NCBI GenBank assembly: GCA_963580455.1
Contig: OY756966.1
Coordinates: forward strand, 24,617,001-24,681,000
Length of the DNA: 64,000 bases
Source of the DNA: Euonymus europaeus
Taxonomy: Eukaryota; Streptophyta; Magnoliopsida; Celastrales; Celastraceae
Reading direction: 5' to 3'
The notes beneath the pieces are model-generated. The model saw only the letters and a list, made by a program, of their open reading frames with translations. It did not search any database and was not told where the DNA came from. Of this stretch, positions 1-9,300 are shown in pieces. The stretch's first letter is position 1; each line of letters opens with the position of its first letter. A program made the translations under genes and the position numbers.

Positions 1-808
1 TTCTGTAACTTTGCTCTTCTTATTCTCATCTTCTTCAACATTCTTCTCTTTACTGTTATCACTGTCCATCTCTAAAATCACATTGCTTTCCTTGCCTTCG
101 TCATCCTTCTCCTTGCTCTCTTCGGTCCCACTGTCTTCACCAGAATTCTACTTGCTCTCTTCGCTCACCTTCTGTTCAATAACATTTTCAATGCTCTCTT
201 CTTTCAACTTATTATTGATAACATTTTCCTTGCTCTCTTCTGTCCTACTGTCTTCATGAGAATTCTCCTTGCTGTCTTCATTCACCTTCGCTTCAGAAAG
301 ATTTTCAATACTCTCATCTTTCGACTTATCCTCAGTGACATTTTCCGTGCCCTCTTCTCCTTCCTTATGTCCATCTATAGAATCTTCTCTGTGCCCATCA
401 GCATGTCCATTCTTCTCTAGATCTTGATCATGTATCTCGTCCTCTGCACTAGACTTATCATCCACCTCAGGTTTTCTTTCTTTTCCTTCGTTCTTTTTCT
501 CTTCATCTTCTTCCTCTTCCTTGTTCCTCATATCTTGAATTGGTAGATCCTTCACTTCTGGTTTGAGGTCATTTCTCCCTAATTTTATAACTTCATTACC
601 GCTTTTAGTGCCCTTTTCATATGCCACTTTCTTATCACGAGAGTGCCTGACTTGGTAAAGCAGCCAAATGCCCACACAAACCAAAAGACAAACTTGTACA
701 ACATTTTTTACCTTAAAACCTTTAGATCTCTGGTTCCTCGAGGTTATAACCTGAACATGATTATTCTTTTGATCTCCAAGAATTGTTCTCCCGCGGTCAC
801 CTACAAAG
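1..808 (-). pseudogene. Decayed single-pass membrane protein with acidic Glu/Lys-rich tail (partial, runs off left edge)
   Basis: Reading minus, a basic stretch (KGFKVKN) is followed by a hydrophobic segment (VVQVCLLVCVGIWLLYQV) and then a long acidic tail of EESKEN/EDSK repeats; the longest open stretch is 684-148. This is the layout of a plant family often annotated as myb-like protein X, with a short cytosolic N-terminus, one membrane span and a charged tail; its function is unknown to me. The frame is broken. The best family-like ATG (758-756) meets TAA at 746-744 and needs a one-base shift near 737 to reach the membrane segment. A TAG at 150-148 interrupts the tail, yet the same frame stays open to base 1. 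The tail carries internal repeats, and the repeat copy has GAG where this one has TAG. A 3-prime splice site (TTTGTAG) lies at about 809, so upstream exons or a 5-prime UTR may exist. A start in an upstream exon would rescue the N-terminus but not the TAG. Confidence 0.65.
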
Positions 809-1661
809 ATTCAACTTCTATTAGCTGTTTGAATAGCTAATAAGTCCATTCGAATCTAAACATCTGCAACAAAAATTGTAGAGTCCTATTGTTGTACGAT
901 GCATATAAAAATTCTAAAGCATATGCAAACTTCAACTCTGTTGAGTAGTGACACAAACACAAGAATGCACGATCAGACACAAAGTAATCAATACAACCTA
1001 GGCATGAAAACGCAAGAAAAGAACTTTCGGCCGTTGGCTATTCAAGCTTAGTGCTTGTGTTATCTCCACATTTTCTGTTTAAGCTTTTTGACAAGATCTG
1101 ATTATATATTGCTGGTTGAGGGCTGTTATCAATCTGATCTGTGACTTGAGTTTGAAAGTTCTGTCAAAGATAGTTTGTAAGATTCAAATTGGTGCAAATT
1201 TCGCAGAGAATGCTCTTTAGAAGCTAGAAATAAATCATCTATCTTTTTATTTAATCTTACAAACTCAATTAAAAAGGAAATGCATAATGCATTTTAATGG
1301 AATCCGATTGAAGTGCACAATAAATTTTGATGTTAAACAAAATGAAAGCCATAACAAGTGTGTCGTGAGATGCGAAACAGGGCACACTCGATAAATATGC
1401 AGATCTAGACCTTGCATGCCAATTATTTAGATCCAAAATCCAACGCATGCAAAATGAAAAAGAGACAATAAACATACCTAGAAGCAAGAGAGTGGAATTT
1501 GCTGCAATAATGATAAATCCAATGTAAGAGATATAGGAATATCACAGGTACATACAAATGTCTGAATGTGATGGTGAGGGCGTGTCTCTCTTCTCTGAAT
1601 AATAGAATTCTTGATCTTTAGTGGTGGGGGATTTGGATCTATAGAAAGGGCGCTTTCAAAA
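809..1661. other. Upstream intron/5-prime leader region of the 1-808 gene, no coding signal
   Basis: No open frame here looks like protein. On minus, 1500-1655 is CT/GA-rich with a possible leader-like character (GAGAAGAGAGACACGCCC), ending directly against the retrotransposon LTR at 1662. I infer this is the leader or proximal promoter of the pseudogene on its left; the boundary of transcription cannot be seen. Confidence 0.3.
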
Positions 1662-2212
1662 TGTCAGGAACCAAAATCTCAATTTGGATTTATGAGTCTT
1701 CTGGTTCTCAACAACAAAAGCCGAATGGAGTAATAGGACGATTCAAGTTGTCAAGGAGAGGAAACCACCCTTGTTCTTGAATTGAACCCTAGGAATTTTC
1801 AGAGGGAATCGGAAAAAACAAAGGAAATAACTGATTTCATATATTCATCATGGTATTCCTCCATTACAGACTGACGCTCATATAGCCAGACAAGGCTTTA
1901 CAGGACACCTCTCTCCATGATCTCTGGTACGGAAGAATCAGCTGTTGGAAAAGACTTAACTACCCTAAATATAACCTTAAGCATGCAAACCATCTTACGT
2001 ACTGCCCTAATTACTACTTACGTAACTTAATAATTAGTAAAGACAAAACGACTCCGTAGAACTTAAGATATCCGAACCCAGCAAGGTTCCGATCAGCCCA
2101 ACCCATGCAGAAACACGTCCATTTCCTTAAGTTGGCCCAATAAACAAAACGAACCTTACTAACCCAAAATGATATTGGAACAACTGAATGTTTCTTCAAA
2201 AGTGGTCATGAC
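1662..2212 (-). repeat. 3-prime LTR of the Ty3/gypsy element
   Basis: The LTR begins TGTCAGGAACC and ends GGTCATGACA on plus, giving matching TGTCA/TGACA ends (551 bp). It is nearly identical to 6530-7062. In element orientation this is the downstream LTR because the polypurine tract lies on its right. Confidence 0.93.
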
Positions 2213-2226
2213 AGACCCTCCCCCTT
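2213..2226 (-). other. Polypurine tract of the Ty3/gypsy element
   Basis: On minus this reads AAGGGGGAGGGTC immediately before the LTR start TGTCATGACC. A purine run abutting the 3-prime LTR is the plus-strand primer of retroviral-type reverse transcription. Confidence 0.75.
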
Positions 2227-3267
2227 AGAGAACCTTGCCCACAAGGTTGGGGAACTCTTCCAAAAGCTTAGTATATGAAACCCAGGTGGCATCAAACTCC
2301 TTCTGGCCAGTCCACTGCACGAGTACTTCGACTGTGGGATACCTGCCCGATTGAGTGAGCCTTCGTCGAAGAATTGCCACTGGTTCCACAATGATCTGTC
2401 CCTCCTTATTCACTGTGGGTAGATTAGGCAAGGTAAGCTCATGGTGGCCCAATACCCTTTTTAGCTGAGACACATGAATCACTGGATGGATTAGAGCAGT
2501 AGGAGGAAGTTCAAGCTCATATGCTACTGTTCCGATCCTTCTCAATACCTTGAAAGGACCATAATACCTAGGTGCCAACTTTAAATTCTTCCTCTGAACT
2601 ACTGAAATTTGTCGATACGGCTATAACTTCATGAAGACAAATTCACCAATATGGAACTCACAATGCTTCCTCTTCTTATCTGCAAACAATTTCATGGTGG
2701 CCTGACTCTTTTGTAAATTATGTTTCAAGGTGATGAGTATCTCCTCTCTGCTCTTTAGTTCCTCCTCTACGGTATCCAAGGATGCAGTGCCTGGAATATA
2801 GTCAATCAGCTTAGGAGGTGGGAAACCATATATGGCCTCAAAGGGGCTCATCTTCGTGCTGGAATGAGGAGTAATGTTGTAGCAATACTCAGCTAATGGT
2901 AGCCATTTTAGCCAGCCCTTGGGGTGGACAGAGGCAAAACATCTGAGATACTGCTCAACAGATTTGTTAACTGCTTAGTCTGTCCATCACTTTGAGGGTG
3001 GTATGAGTTTGAGTAATTCAACTGAGTGCCTTGGATAGTGAATAGTTCCTTCCAAAAATAATTCTGCTTGGCCTTCTGTAAGCTTTTAACAAACCCCGGG
3101 TGCCCAGCAGTAGGGATGTCATGTACTTCTTGAAGTAACTTCTTCCTTAAGGAACTGTCATTCCCTACCACAATTCTTCCCTTGTAGTATAAGGTACCAT
3201 GGACAAACGAGTACTTGTCAGGTAGACCTTCCCCACTCTTAAACTTCTGCAGGAGGTCCGGATCCAC
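2225..3267 (-). pseudogene. Integrase region of Ty3/gypsy pol, with internal deletion and breaks
   Basis: Three open pieces remain. 3267-2908 holds the zinc-binding N-terminal part (AGHPGFVKSLQKAKQNYFWK) and then jumps directly to a late catalytic-core sequence (LNYSNSYHPQSDGQTK), so most of the catalytic core, including at least the first conserved aspartate, is absent. After PRAG the frame shifts into 2851-2621 (MSPFEAIYGFPPPKLIDY). That piece ends at an in-frame TAG, and the last piece, 2578-2225, has the RYYGPFKVLRRIG and HPVIHVSQLKR motifs followed by a chromodomain-like tail (VLVQWTGQKEFDATWV). Such a tail is typical of chromoviruses. The product cannot be a working integrase. Confidence 0.9.
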
Positions 3268-3269
3268 TT

Positions 3270-4690
3270 ATCATTCGAATAAGACAGTTGGATCTCTTTC
3301 ATAATATCACAGGTTGGAAAAGTTAAAGCCATCAGTGTGGCCGGTTGATCGGTGTGAACCTCAGCCATGCGGGATAGAGCATCAGCAGCTCTATTCTCCT
3401 CTCCCTTCTTGTATTCGATGATAAAGTCATAGCCAAACAGTTTACTGATCCATTTCTGTTGGGTGATTGTTCCCAAAGTTTGCTTAAGAATGTATTTGAG
3501 ACTATGGTGATCAGTTTTCACAACAAATTCGTGCCCCATCAAGTAATGTCTCCACTTTTGTACTGCGGACACAAGAGCAAACAAATCTTTTTCGTAGGTT
3601 GACAAAAGTAGAGACCTACCTTTCAAAACTGCACTGAAAAAGGCGATAGGGTGACCCTTCTGCATTAAGACAGCTCCTATTTCTTCTCCAGAGGCATCAC
3701 ACTCAACTATGAAGGGCATGCTAAAATCTGGTAGGGCCAACACCGGCGGTGAAGAGACAGCGTCCTTGAGTTTCTGGAAGGCTTCTTCAGCCTCCTTGCC
3801 CCAACAAAAAGCACCCTTCAGTAAGAGACGAGTCAGAGGTTTTGCCAAGATGGCGTACCCCTTTATAAATCGCCTGTAATATCCTGTTAAGTCTAAGAAG
3901 CCTCTAAGAGCCTTCACTGTTCCAGGTATGGGCAAACTTAGCATCGCTTGAACTTTAGTCATGTCTGTTCTTACGCCATTCCTATCGACCACATGTCCCA
4001 GGTAACTGATAGTGGAACTTCCAAACTGACATTTGGACTTTTTTGCAAATAACTGGTTCGACTTAAGAGTCTCCAAGACCAGTCGTAGATGAGTTATGTG
4101 TTCTTCCATGGATTTGCTATACACAAGGATGTCATAAAAAAAACTAGCACAAATTGTCTCAAGTATGGCTTGAACACATCATTCATGAGTGCTTGAAAAG
4201 TGGCTGGCGCGTTGGTTAGGCCAAATGGCATGACTAGATACTCATATAAGCCCTCATGAGTCTTAAAAGCTATCTTGGGTATGTCTTCTGGCTTCATCCT
4301 GATTTGGTGGTTCCCGGATCTCAGGTCCAGCTTAGAAAAAATGGTAACCCCATGGAGTTCATCGAGTAGTTCATCTATGATAGTAATGGGGAACTTGTTT
4401 TTAACAGTTGCTTGATTCAGAGCTTGGTAATCTACACAGAGTCTCCATGATGAATCAGCTTTTTTAACTAGGATGACAGGAGATGCATAGGGACTTTTAC
4501 TAGGTCGAACCATCCCAGACGCTAATAATTCCCTCACCATCTGTTCTATCACCAAATTTTGGCTATGTGGATACGTGTAAGGAGGCTGATTTACTGGTAC
4601 AGTTCCAACCTTCAGAATAATGGAGTGATCATGAGATCTTTCTGGAGGTAGCCCCACTAGTACTTGAAAAACTTGTTTGTAATCCCGCAA
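3270..4690 (-). pseudogene. Reverse transcriptase and RNase H region of Ty3/gypsy pol, frameshifted at the catalytic site
   Basis: 4690-4094 carries the reverse-transcriptase palm (VRPSKSPYASPVILVKK, WRLCVDYQALN, MPFGLTNAPATFQ) and loses its frame inside a run of eight T exactly where the catalytic aspartate pair is expected, at about 4135. The downstream frame, 4124-3165, continues with YSKS, the thumb/connection (GFLDLTGYYRRFIKGYA) and RNase H (FIVECDASGEEIGAVLMQ, LLLSTYEKDLFALV, FVVKTDHHSLKYIL, NRAADALSRM). A second frame change near 3270 separates it from integrase. Pol is in the same frame as gag-pro but is cut from it by TAA at 4756-4754 and a short unreadable gap. Confidence 0.93.
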
Positions 4691-4753
4691 AATTTGACAT
4701 AAAGCTGGTGGAATAGTAGTATACTCTTGGTTCCCCTCACTGTCTACAGCATA

Positions 4754-6496
4754 TTATAGAGATGCCGTGTTGTTGAAGCAATGGGAGAGTACCTCATAAC
4801 CTTGCTTCACAAGTTCTGTGAGCTTACGAGGAATTCCATTCGGCTGGCAGTTGACTCCCCTGTGTTTGAATCGCATAGTAATGTACTGCAGATTCCACTG
4901 GATGTCTCCCAAACTCTTCAACCACTGTATCCCCAAGACAACATCAAACCCACCCAATGGCATAACATGGAAATCAGTGATAAATACTGAACCTTGTAGG
5001 GTAAAAGGTACAAAGCAGTAGAGGCCATAGCTTTGTATTTTAGCCCCATTAGCCAATTTGACCGGTAAGGAGTGGTTAAGACATTCTCCCTTGTGAGCCT
5101 GAGCAGCCGTGTATGGATCCACAAAGTTATGGGTTGAACCTGTATCCACCAATATAGTGACAGGTTTCCCATTGATAGTTCCACTCAAATTCATGGTTTG
5201 TTGTTGGTAAAAACCAGAAATAGCTTGAAGGGAGATGACAGGAAAATTCTCATCAGTAAGGGGAGGGGGTTCCATTTGTTCCAAAGGTGCCTTTCCTTTG
5301 TCTGCTCTATCAGGAACGCCCTCAGTAACTCTGACATCCTCCGGATAATCTTCTTCTGCACAAGAGTCCAACAGATAAATTCTGGGGTGTGCACATTTAT
5401 GTCCCTTTACATAAACCTCATCACAGTAGAAACATAGACCCATTTTCTTCCTTTCCTCATTTTGGGGGTTGGAGATCCATGTTATGGGAACCTGCTTACT
5501 CGCACTAGTATTCCAGTTTGCCTTCGAAGGAGTTTGGGTGACTACCTGAGAGGAGGTACCGACCTTACTGTTTCTTTGGGTTCCGTAACTAGGATAAGTT
5601 AAGGGTAATGGGGATCGCTTGGTGGTGAGGAGTGGAGGAGGAGATCTTGTACTTGAGGAGGTTTGTACGTAAGAGTTTAGGGTGGGATTGGAGAGTTTCA
5701 ATGGTCTCCTGGTCACATTCAGGTTCTTCTCATGCATTCGTGCCAACGATTGAGCAATAACGACAGTGCTGGGTCGCAGTACCTTCACTGGTAAGCGCAA
5801 CTCTTCCTTCATGCCTGCCAAGTAAAGCCCCAATTTCTGATATTCACTCAGCCCCCGAATCCTGACAGCATAATCTTCATGGCTATTTGTATATTCATCC
5901 ACAGTTCCAGTTTGCTTTAACTTGGCCATTTCCTCCATGGGCGAATCCAGGAAGCTTGGTCCAAACCTGGATTTTAGGGCCTCAGTAAAAGTCTCCCAAT
6001 CCATAGGCACCCCAGATAACTCCCACTCTTGAAACCAGTTCGCAATCCTCCCTTCAAGATGGCAGGCAGCGATCGTAACCTTGTGATGCAGTGGAGTTGG
6101 GTAGAAAGCAAAATATTTGTTTGCCTTGTTGATCCAGGTTGTAGGATCGTCTCCATAAAATTTGGGAAAATCGATCTTAGGACCCCTTATCCCTCCTGGA
6201 CCCATCTCCATGTCGTCCCCACGTGGCTGGTCACCTACTCGTCTCTGGTTGCCCTGTAAATGAAGGTCCAGTGGTGGTGGTGCTGGGAAACCACCCACAA
6301 CAGGAGCAGGTAAGTTCAACAGTTGGTCTAGGCGACGTTTCATTCCTTCAAATCTCTGAAGAATGGCAGTGACACCCTGCTGATTCTCCTCAGCCCTTTG
6401 GTCATTTATGAGCCTCTGGTCATCGAGCTGGCCTTGTATGTACAACAAGGTTTCCTCAACAGTACCCATTCGTTCATTCATCGGTTTTGGAGGCAT
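4754..6496 (-). CDS. Gag-protease polyprotein of the Ty3/gypsy element
   Basis: A 580-residue open frame starts MPPKPMNERMG directly after the primer-binding site. Residues 1-75 look coiled-coil. Residues 105-260 are the retrotransposon gag domain (KIDFPKFYGDDPTTWI, KYFAFYP, WFQEWE, GLYLAGMKEELR). A shortened zinc knuckle (CFYCDEVYVKGHKC) is near residue 355, followed by an aspartic protease with the active site VDTGSTHNFV near residue 450 and the flap/core VVLGIQWLKSLGDI. Gag packages element RNA, and the protease cuts the polyprotein. This is the only long intact frame of the element. The TAA after residue 580 ends it where pol would continue in the same frame; whether this is a mutation or a read-through design cannot be told here, but mutation is more likely given the other lesions. 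Confidence 0.93.
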   Translation of the reverse strand: MPPKPMNERMGTVEETLLYIQGQLDDQRLINDQRAEENQQGVTAILQRFEGMKRRLDQLLNLPAPVVGGFPAPPPLDLHLQGNQRRVGDQPRGDDMEMGPGGIRGPKIDFPKFYGDDPTTWINKANKYFAFYPTPLHHKVTIAACHLEGRIANWFQEWELSGVPMDWETFTEALKSRFGPSFLDSPMEEMAKLKQTGTVDEYTNSHEDYAVRIRGLSEYQKLGLYLAGMKEELRLPVKVLRPSTVVIAQSLARMHEKNLNVTRRPLKLSNPTLNSYVQTSSSTRSPPPLLTTKRSPLPLTYPSYGTQRNSKVGTSSQVVTQTPSKANWNTSASKQVPITWISNPQNEERKKMGLCFYCDEVYVKGHKCAHPRIYLLDSCAEEDYPEDVRVTEGVPDRADKGKAPLEQMEPPPLTDENFPVISLQAISGFYQQQTMNLSGTINGKPVTILVDTGSTHNFVDPYTAAQAHKGECLNHSLPVKLANGAKIQSYGLYCFVPFTLQGSVFITDFHVMPLGGFDVVLGIQWLKSLGDIQWNLQYITMRFKHRGVNCQPNGIPRKLTELVKQGYEVLSHCFNNTASL

Positions 6497-6512
6497 GGTG
6501 TGAGATTCGTCT

Positions 6513-6529
6513 TAGCTTCGATACCAAAA
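6513..6529 (-). other. Primer-binding site of the Ty3/gypsy element
   Basis: On minus, the bases right after the LTR read TTTTGGTATCGAAGC. TGGTATCGAAGC resembles the usual initiator-methionine tRNA complement (TGGTATCAGAGC), with two swapped bases. Confidence 0.7.
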
Positions 6530-7062
6530 TGTCAGGAACCAAAATCTCAATTTGGATTTATGAGTCTTCTGGTTCTCAACAACAAAAGCCGAATGGAGTA
6601 ATAGGACGATTCAAGCTGTCAAGGAGAGGAAACCACCCTTGTTCTTGAATTGAACCCTAGGAATTTTCAGAGGGAATCGGAAAAAACAAAGGAAATAACT
6701 GATTTCATATATTCATCATGGTATTCCTCCATTACAGACTGACGCTCATATAGCCAGACAAGGCTTTACAGGACACCTCTCTCCACGATCTCTGGTACGG
6801 AAGAATCAATTGTTGGAAAAGACTTAACTACCCTAAATATAACCTTAAACATGCAAACCATCTTACGTATTGCCCTAATTACTACTTACGTAACTTAATA
6901 ATTAGTAAAGACAAAACGACTCCGTAGAACTTAAGATATCCGAACCCATCAAGGTTCCGATCAGCCCAACCCATGCAGAAACACGTCCATTTCCTTAAGT
7001 TGGCCCAATAAACAAAACGAACCTTACTAACCCAAAATGATATTGGAACAACTGAATGTTTC
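6530..7062 (-). repeat. 5-prime LTR of the Ty3/gypsy element, outer end truncated
   Basis: It matches the left LTR from TGTCAGGAACC onward but stops at GAATGTTTC, where the left copy continues for about 18 more bases to GGTCATGACA. Sequence right of 7062 is unrelated. The promoter end of the element has therefore been clipped together with any target duplication. Confidence 0.9.
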
Positions 7063-7560
7063 CACAGTGATTCAATGGACTTTTTGTTTACCAGTCAGTG
7101 GGTTCGATATTTAATTAACAGATAATAGAAAATAGTTTTTTAATATTTCAAACCAAACGCATCTCTGCTTATTTTTGTTTATTAGAAAACATAAATGGAA
7201 AATAGAAACAAGAATACCAGAAAACAAACCAAACTGACGCTTCCACAAGCCCAACCTTATATAGCTATTTTGCTTGATCATTTTTTTACTGGAATTAACT
7301 GAAATGTTACTTTTCAATGCTTTGCTTTAACATCAATTTTATTTAGAAGGTTAGCTGATTCCGCCTGAGATTTGATTCACTTGAAAAGGTTTTTAGCTTT
7401 CACTTTTGTTTTTGTTTCTACTTTTTCAAGTTGTTATTTTATGACTGGAAATAGTTGGACTCATTTCCACTTGTCTCTACATAAGAAATAATACATGTAG
7501 TACGTAATTTGCTAGTCTACTAATTTTTGAGAAATTTAGAATAATTCGTCTTCTTTTCTC
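7063..7560. other. AT-rich intergenic stretch, nothing recognised
   Basis: Contains only short chance open frames. It is the right flank of the Ty3/gypsy insertion and no promoter, RNA gene or repeat structure stands out. Confidence 0.4.
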
Positions 7561-7573
7561 AGGTTAGAATGAT

Positions 7574-7876
7574 TTGCAACAACTTGATAGTCTTGTCGGT
7601 ATAATAAATGCAATGTGTAATCCCTATCTTGGTTGGAGAGAGCCAATGACATATCATCGGTATTGCACAAGGCATATCGTAAGTAATTTCAACACAACGT
7701 TTAAAAATATGCATTTGAAGTCAATAATCAGTGGGCTCACCCTGAAAAATCAACAATACAAGTTTAACAAGATGTGGGCTCAAATTAAAAATCTTGAAAA
7801 TGCTTCTGTGAATTCATGGTTTGATAGGATTTCACTTGACTCTTGGACGTTGGTCCATGATGGAGAGCAAAGTTAG
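7574..7876 (+). pseudogene. MuDR-type transposase fragment
   Basis: The reading REPMTYHRYCTRHIVSNFNT, then FKNMHLKSIISGL, FNKMWAQIKNL and SWTLVHDGEQS matches the C-terminal half of plant Mutator transposases, where a CxxH-type segment (HRYCxRHI) is followed by helices and a W-x-x-x-HDGG motif. Only about 100 residues survive; the catalytic aspartates upstream and the SWIM finger downstream are missing. It joins a copia fragment directly at about 7880. Confidence 0.7.
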
Positions 7877-7880
7877 GGAG

Positions 7881-8415
7881 ACATGACATCTACATTTGAG
7901 ATGAAGGATTTTGGTCACTTGCGTTATTTTTTTGACATTGAAGTTGTTTATTCTCCTAAAGACTATTTCTTATCTCAGGCCAAGTATGCTAATGAAGTGA
8001 TGCATTGTGCTTGCTGATTCTAAAGTTGTTGCTACTCCAATGAAGCTCAATCTCAAACTCAATTATACTGATGAAACTCTTCTTGAAGACCCAAGTCTTT
8101 ATCGAGAGCTTGTTGGATGTTTGTTATATTTGACTGTCATGCACCGAGATATAACTTATGTTGTTCACATTGTAAGTCAATTTGTCTCCGCTCCATGATC
8201 TTGGGCTGCTTTGGTTTGTATTCTTCACTATCTTCGTGGCACTATTTTTCAGGGTGTCTTAATGTCATATACTTCATCTCTCAAACTCTATGGTTATTCT
8301 GATGCTGATTGGACTGATGATGTCATAGATCGCAAGTCCACTTCTGGTTTATGTGTATTTCTTGGTGATTCTCTTATCTCTTGGAAAAGTAAGAAATAAT
8401 CTGTTGTTCCTCGTT
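7881..8415 (+). pseudogene. Ty1/copia reverse transcriptase C-terminus and RNase H fragment
   Basis: The plus frames read FEMKDFGHLRYFFDIEV, LSQAKYANEV, then after a frame change ATPMKLNLKLNYTDETLLEDP, YRELVGCLLYLTVMHRDITYVV, SAALxC-like LRGTIFQGV, SLKLYGYSDADWTDDVIDRKS, TSGLCVFLGDSLISWKSKK and a stop where copia elements normally read Q. These are hallmark motifs of copia pol, including the RNase H SDADWxxD. No LTR, integrase or gag lies next to it in this orientation, so it is a truncated copy, ending at about 8415 against an oppositely oriented gag piece. Confidence 0.88.
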
Positions 8416-9295
8416 CTAGGAGAACCATAACCAAAACTATAACCAGTAGGGGTAGGTAACAGTGGAGACTTCGAAGAGGCAACAAAAATAGATGATGTAG
8501 AACTTATTGGAGTGCTAGTCTTAAGTCTAATTTCTTCAGATTTAAGCTCCTGAACAACAACATCAACAATTGGAAAAGGATAACGATGCAAGATATTCTC
8601 ATGTAGTATTTCAAATTGACTATCAATTCGAGCAAGAAATTTAGTAAGACGTCCGTCTTTCCTAAATTTCAGATAATCAATAGAACCCTTAAGACTCTGC
8701 GGCTCTATCAATGTCAGTTGATCCCACAAACTAGTAATATCTCCATAATAGTCTTGTACCGATCTCCCTTGCTATCGAATTTACATGATAGCCAAATCCA
8801 ACTCATAACGTTTGACAATATTAGCTTCTTGAAACAACTTAGACAAATATTTTCACACATCTTTGGCAGTGATATATTTGTTAGCAAACATCATTCCAAT
8901 TTAAGATTACAGAATTATGAAACCAAGTAAGTATTTGAGCATTCTTAGAATCCCAATTTTTAGCAGCCAAAGCAAACCCTTCTTTTGTGTCATCATAGGT
9001 CAACTAATAGACCCAGAAACATAACCCCACTTTTTTTTCTCTCAAAGAAAAAATTATTCATCACATTAGCCCAATAGGGATAACTGTCACTAGTCAAACG
9101 GACATTAATCAAATGGTTGCGATCGTTAGAAGCCGTTTCAGCAAAATCACTGGGTCTAAATAATGGGCCCAAATAACAAGACCAAATAATCAAGGCCACC
9201 AGACAGATCACCAGCAAAATCACTTGGTCCAAATAACAAGCCCATATAATCAAGGCCACGTTATGTGAAGCCCAAATAATCAAGGCCACCAGACA
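8416..9295 (-). pseudogene. Ty1/copia gag fragment, minus strand
   Basis: On minus, 9190-8990 reads NDRNHLINVRLTSDSYPYWANVMNNFF, like the start of plant copia gag (short N-terminal motif with YPYW), and 8729-8416 reads MWDQLTLIEPQSLKGSIDYLKFRKDGRLTKFLARID and QFEILHENILHRYPFPIVDVVVQEL, matching the gag UBN2 type. Frameshifts and stops separate these pieces. It abuts the plus-strand copia fragment head to head at about 8416. Its leader is interrupted by the solo LTR at 9301-11048 and seems to resume at 11054. Confidence 0.72.
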
Positions 9296-9300
9296 GATTG
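9160..9300. repeat. Short degenerate tandem repeats in the copia leader
   Basis: The unit CAAATAATCAAGGCCACCAGACAGAT and its relatives (CAAAATCACTTGGTCC, CCCATATAATCAAGGCCACG) recur two to three times in about 140 bases. Spacing is irregular. Confidence 0.6.

Larger units (their letters stand above)
1662..7062 (-). mobile_element. Ty3/gypsy LTR retrotransposon (chromovirus-like), defective
   Basis: Two near-identical LTRs (1662-2212 and 6530-7062) enclose gag-pro and pol on the minus strand in the Ty3/gypsy order protease, reverse transcriptase, RNase H, integrase. A primer-binding site lies beside the right LTR and a polypurine tract beside the left LTR, which fixes the orientation as minus. 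The outer end of the right (5-prime) LTR is missing about 18 bases relative to the left one, and no target duplication is visible. By eye the LTRs differ at about 7 sites over 533 bases, mostly transitions, which means a recent insertion. Pol is broken by frameshifts, stops and an integrase deletion (see separate entries), so this copy cannot be autonomous. Confidence 0.95.

Noticed and set aside
11..259. Ser/Leu-rich plus-strand frame
   Set aside because: It is the antisense of the Glu/Lys-rich pseudogene; its composition is a shadow of that codon bias.
1269..1487. 72-residue minus frame upstream of the pseudogene
   Set aside because: No motif, and it lies in what looks like intron or leader; composition is not protein-like.
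9160..9300. Regular short repeats resembling a CRISPR array
   Set aside because: Plant nuclear DNA; spacing is irregular and units are degenerate, inside a copia leader.
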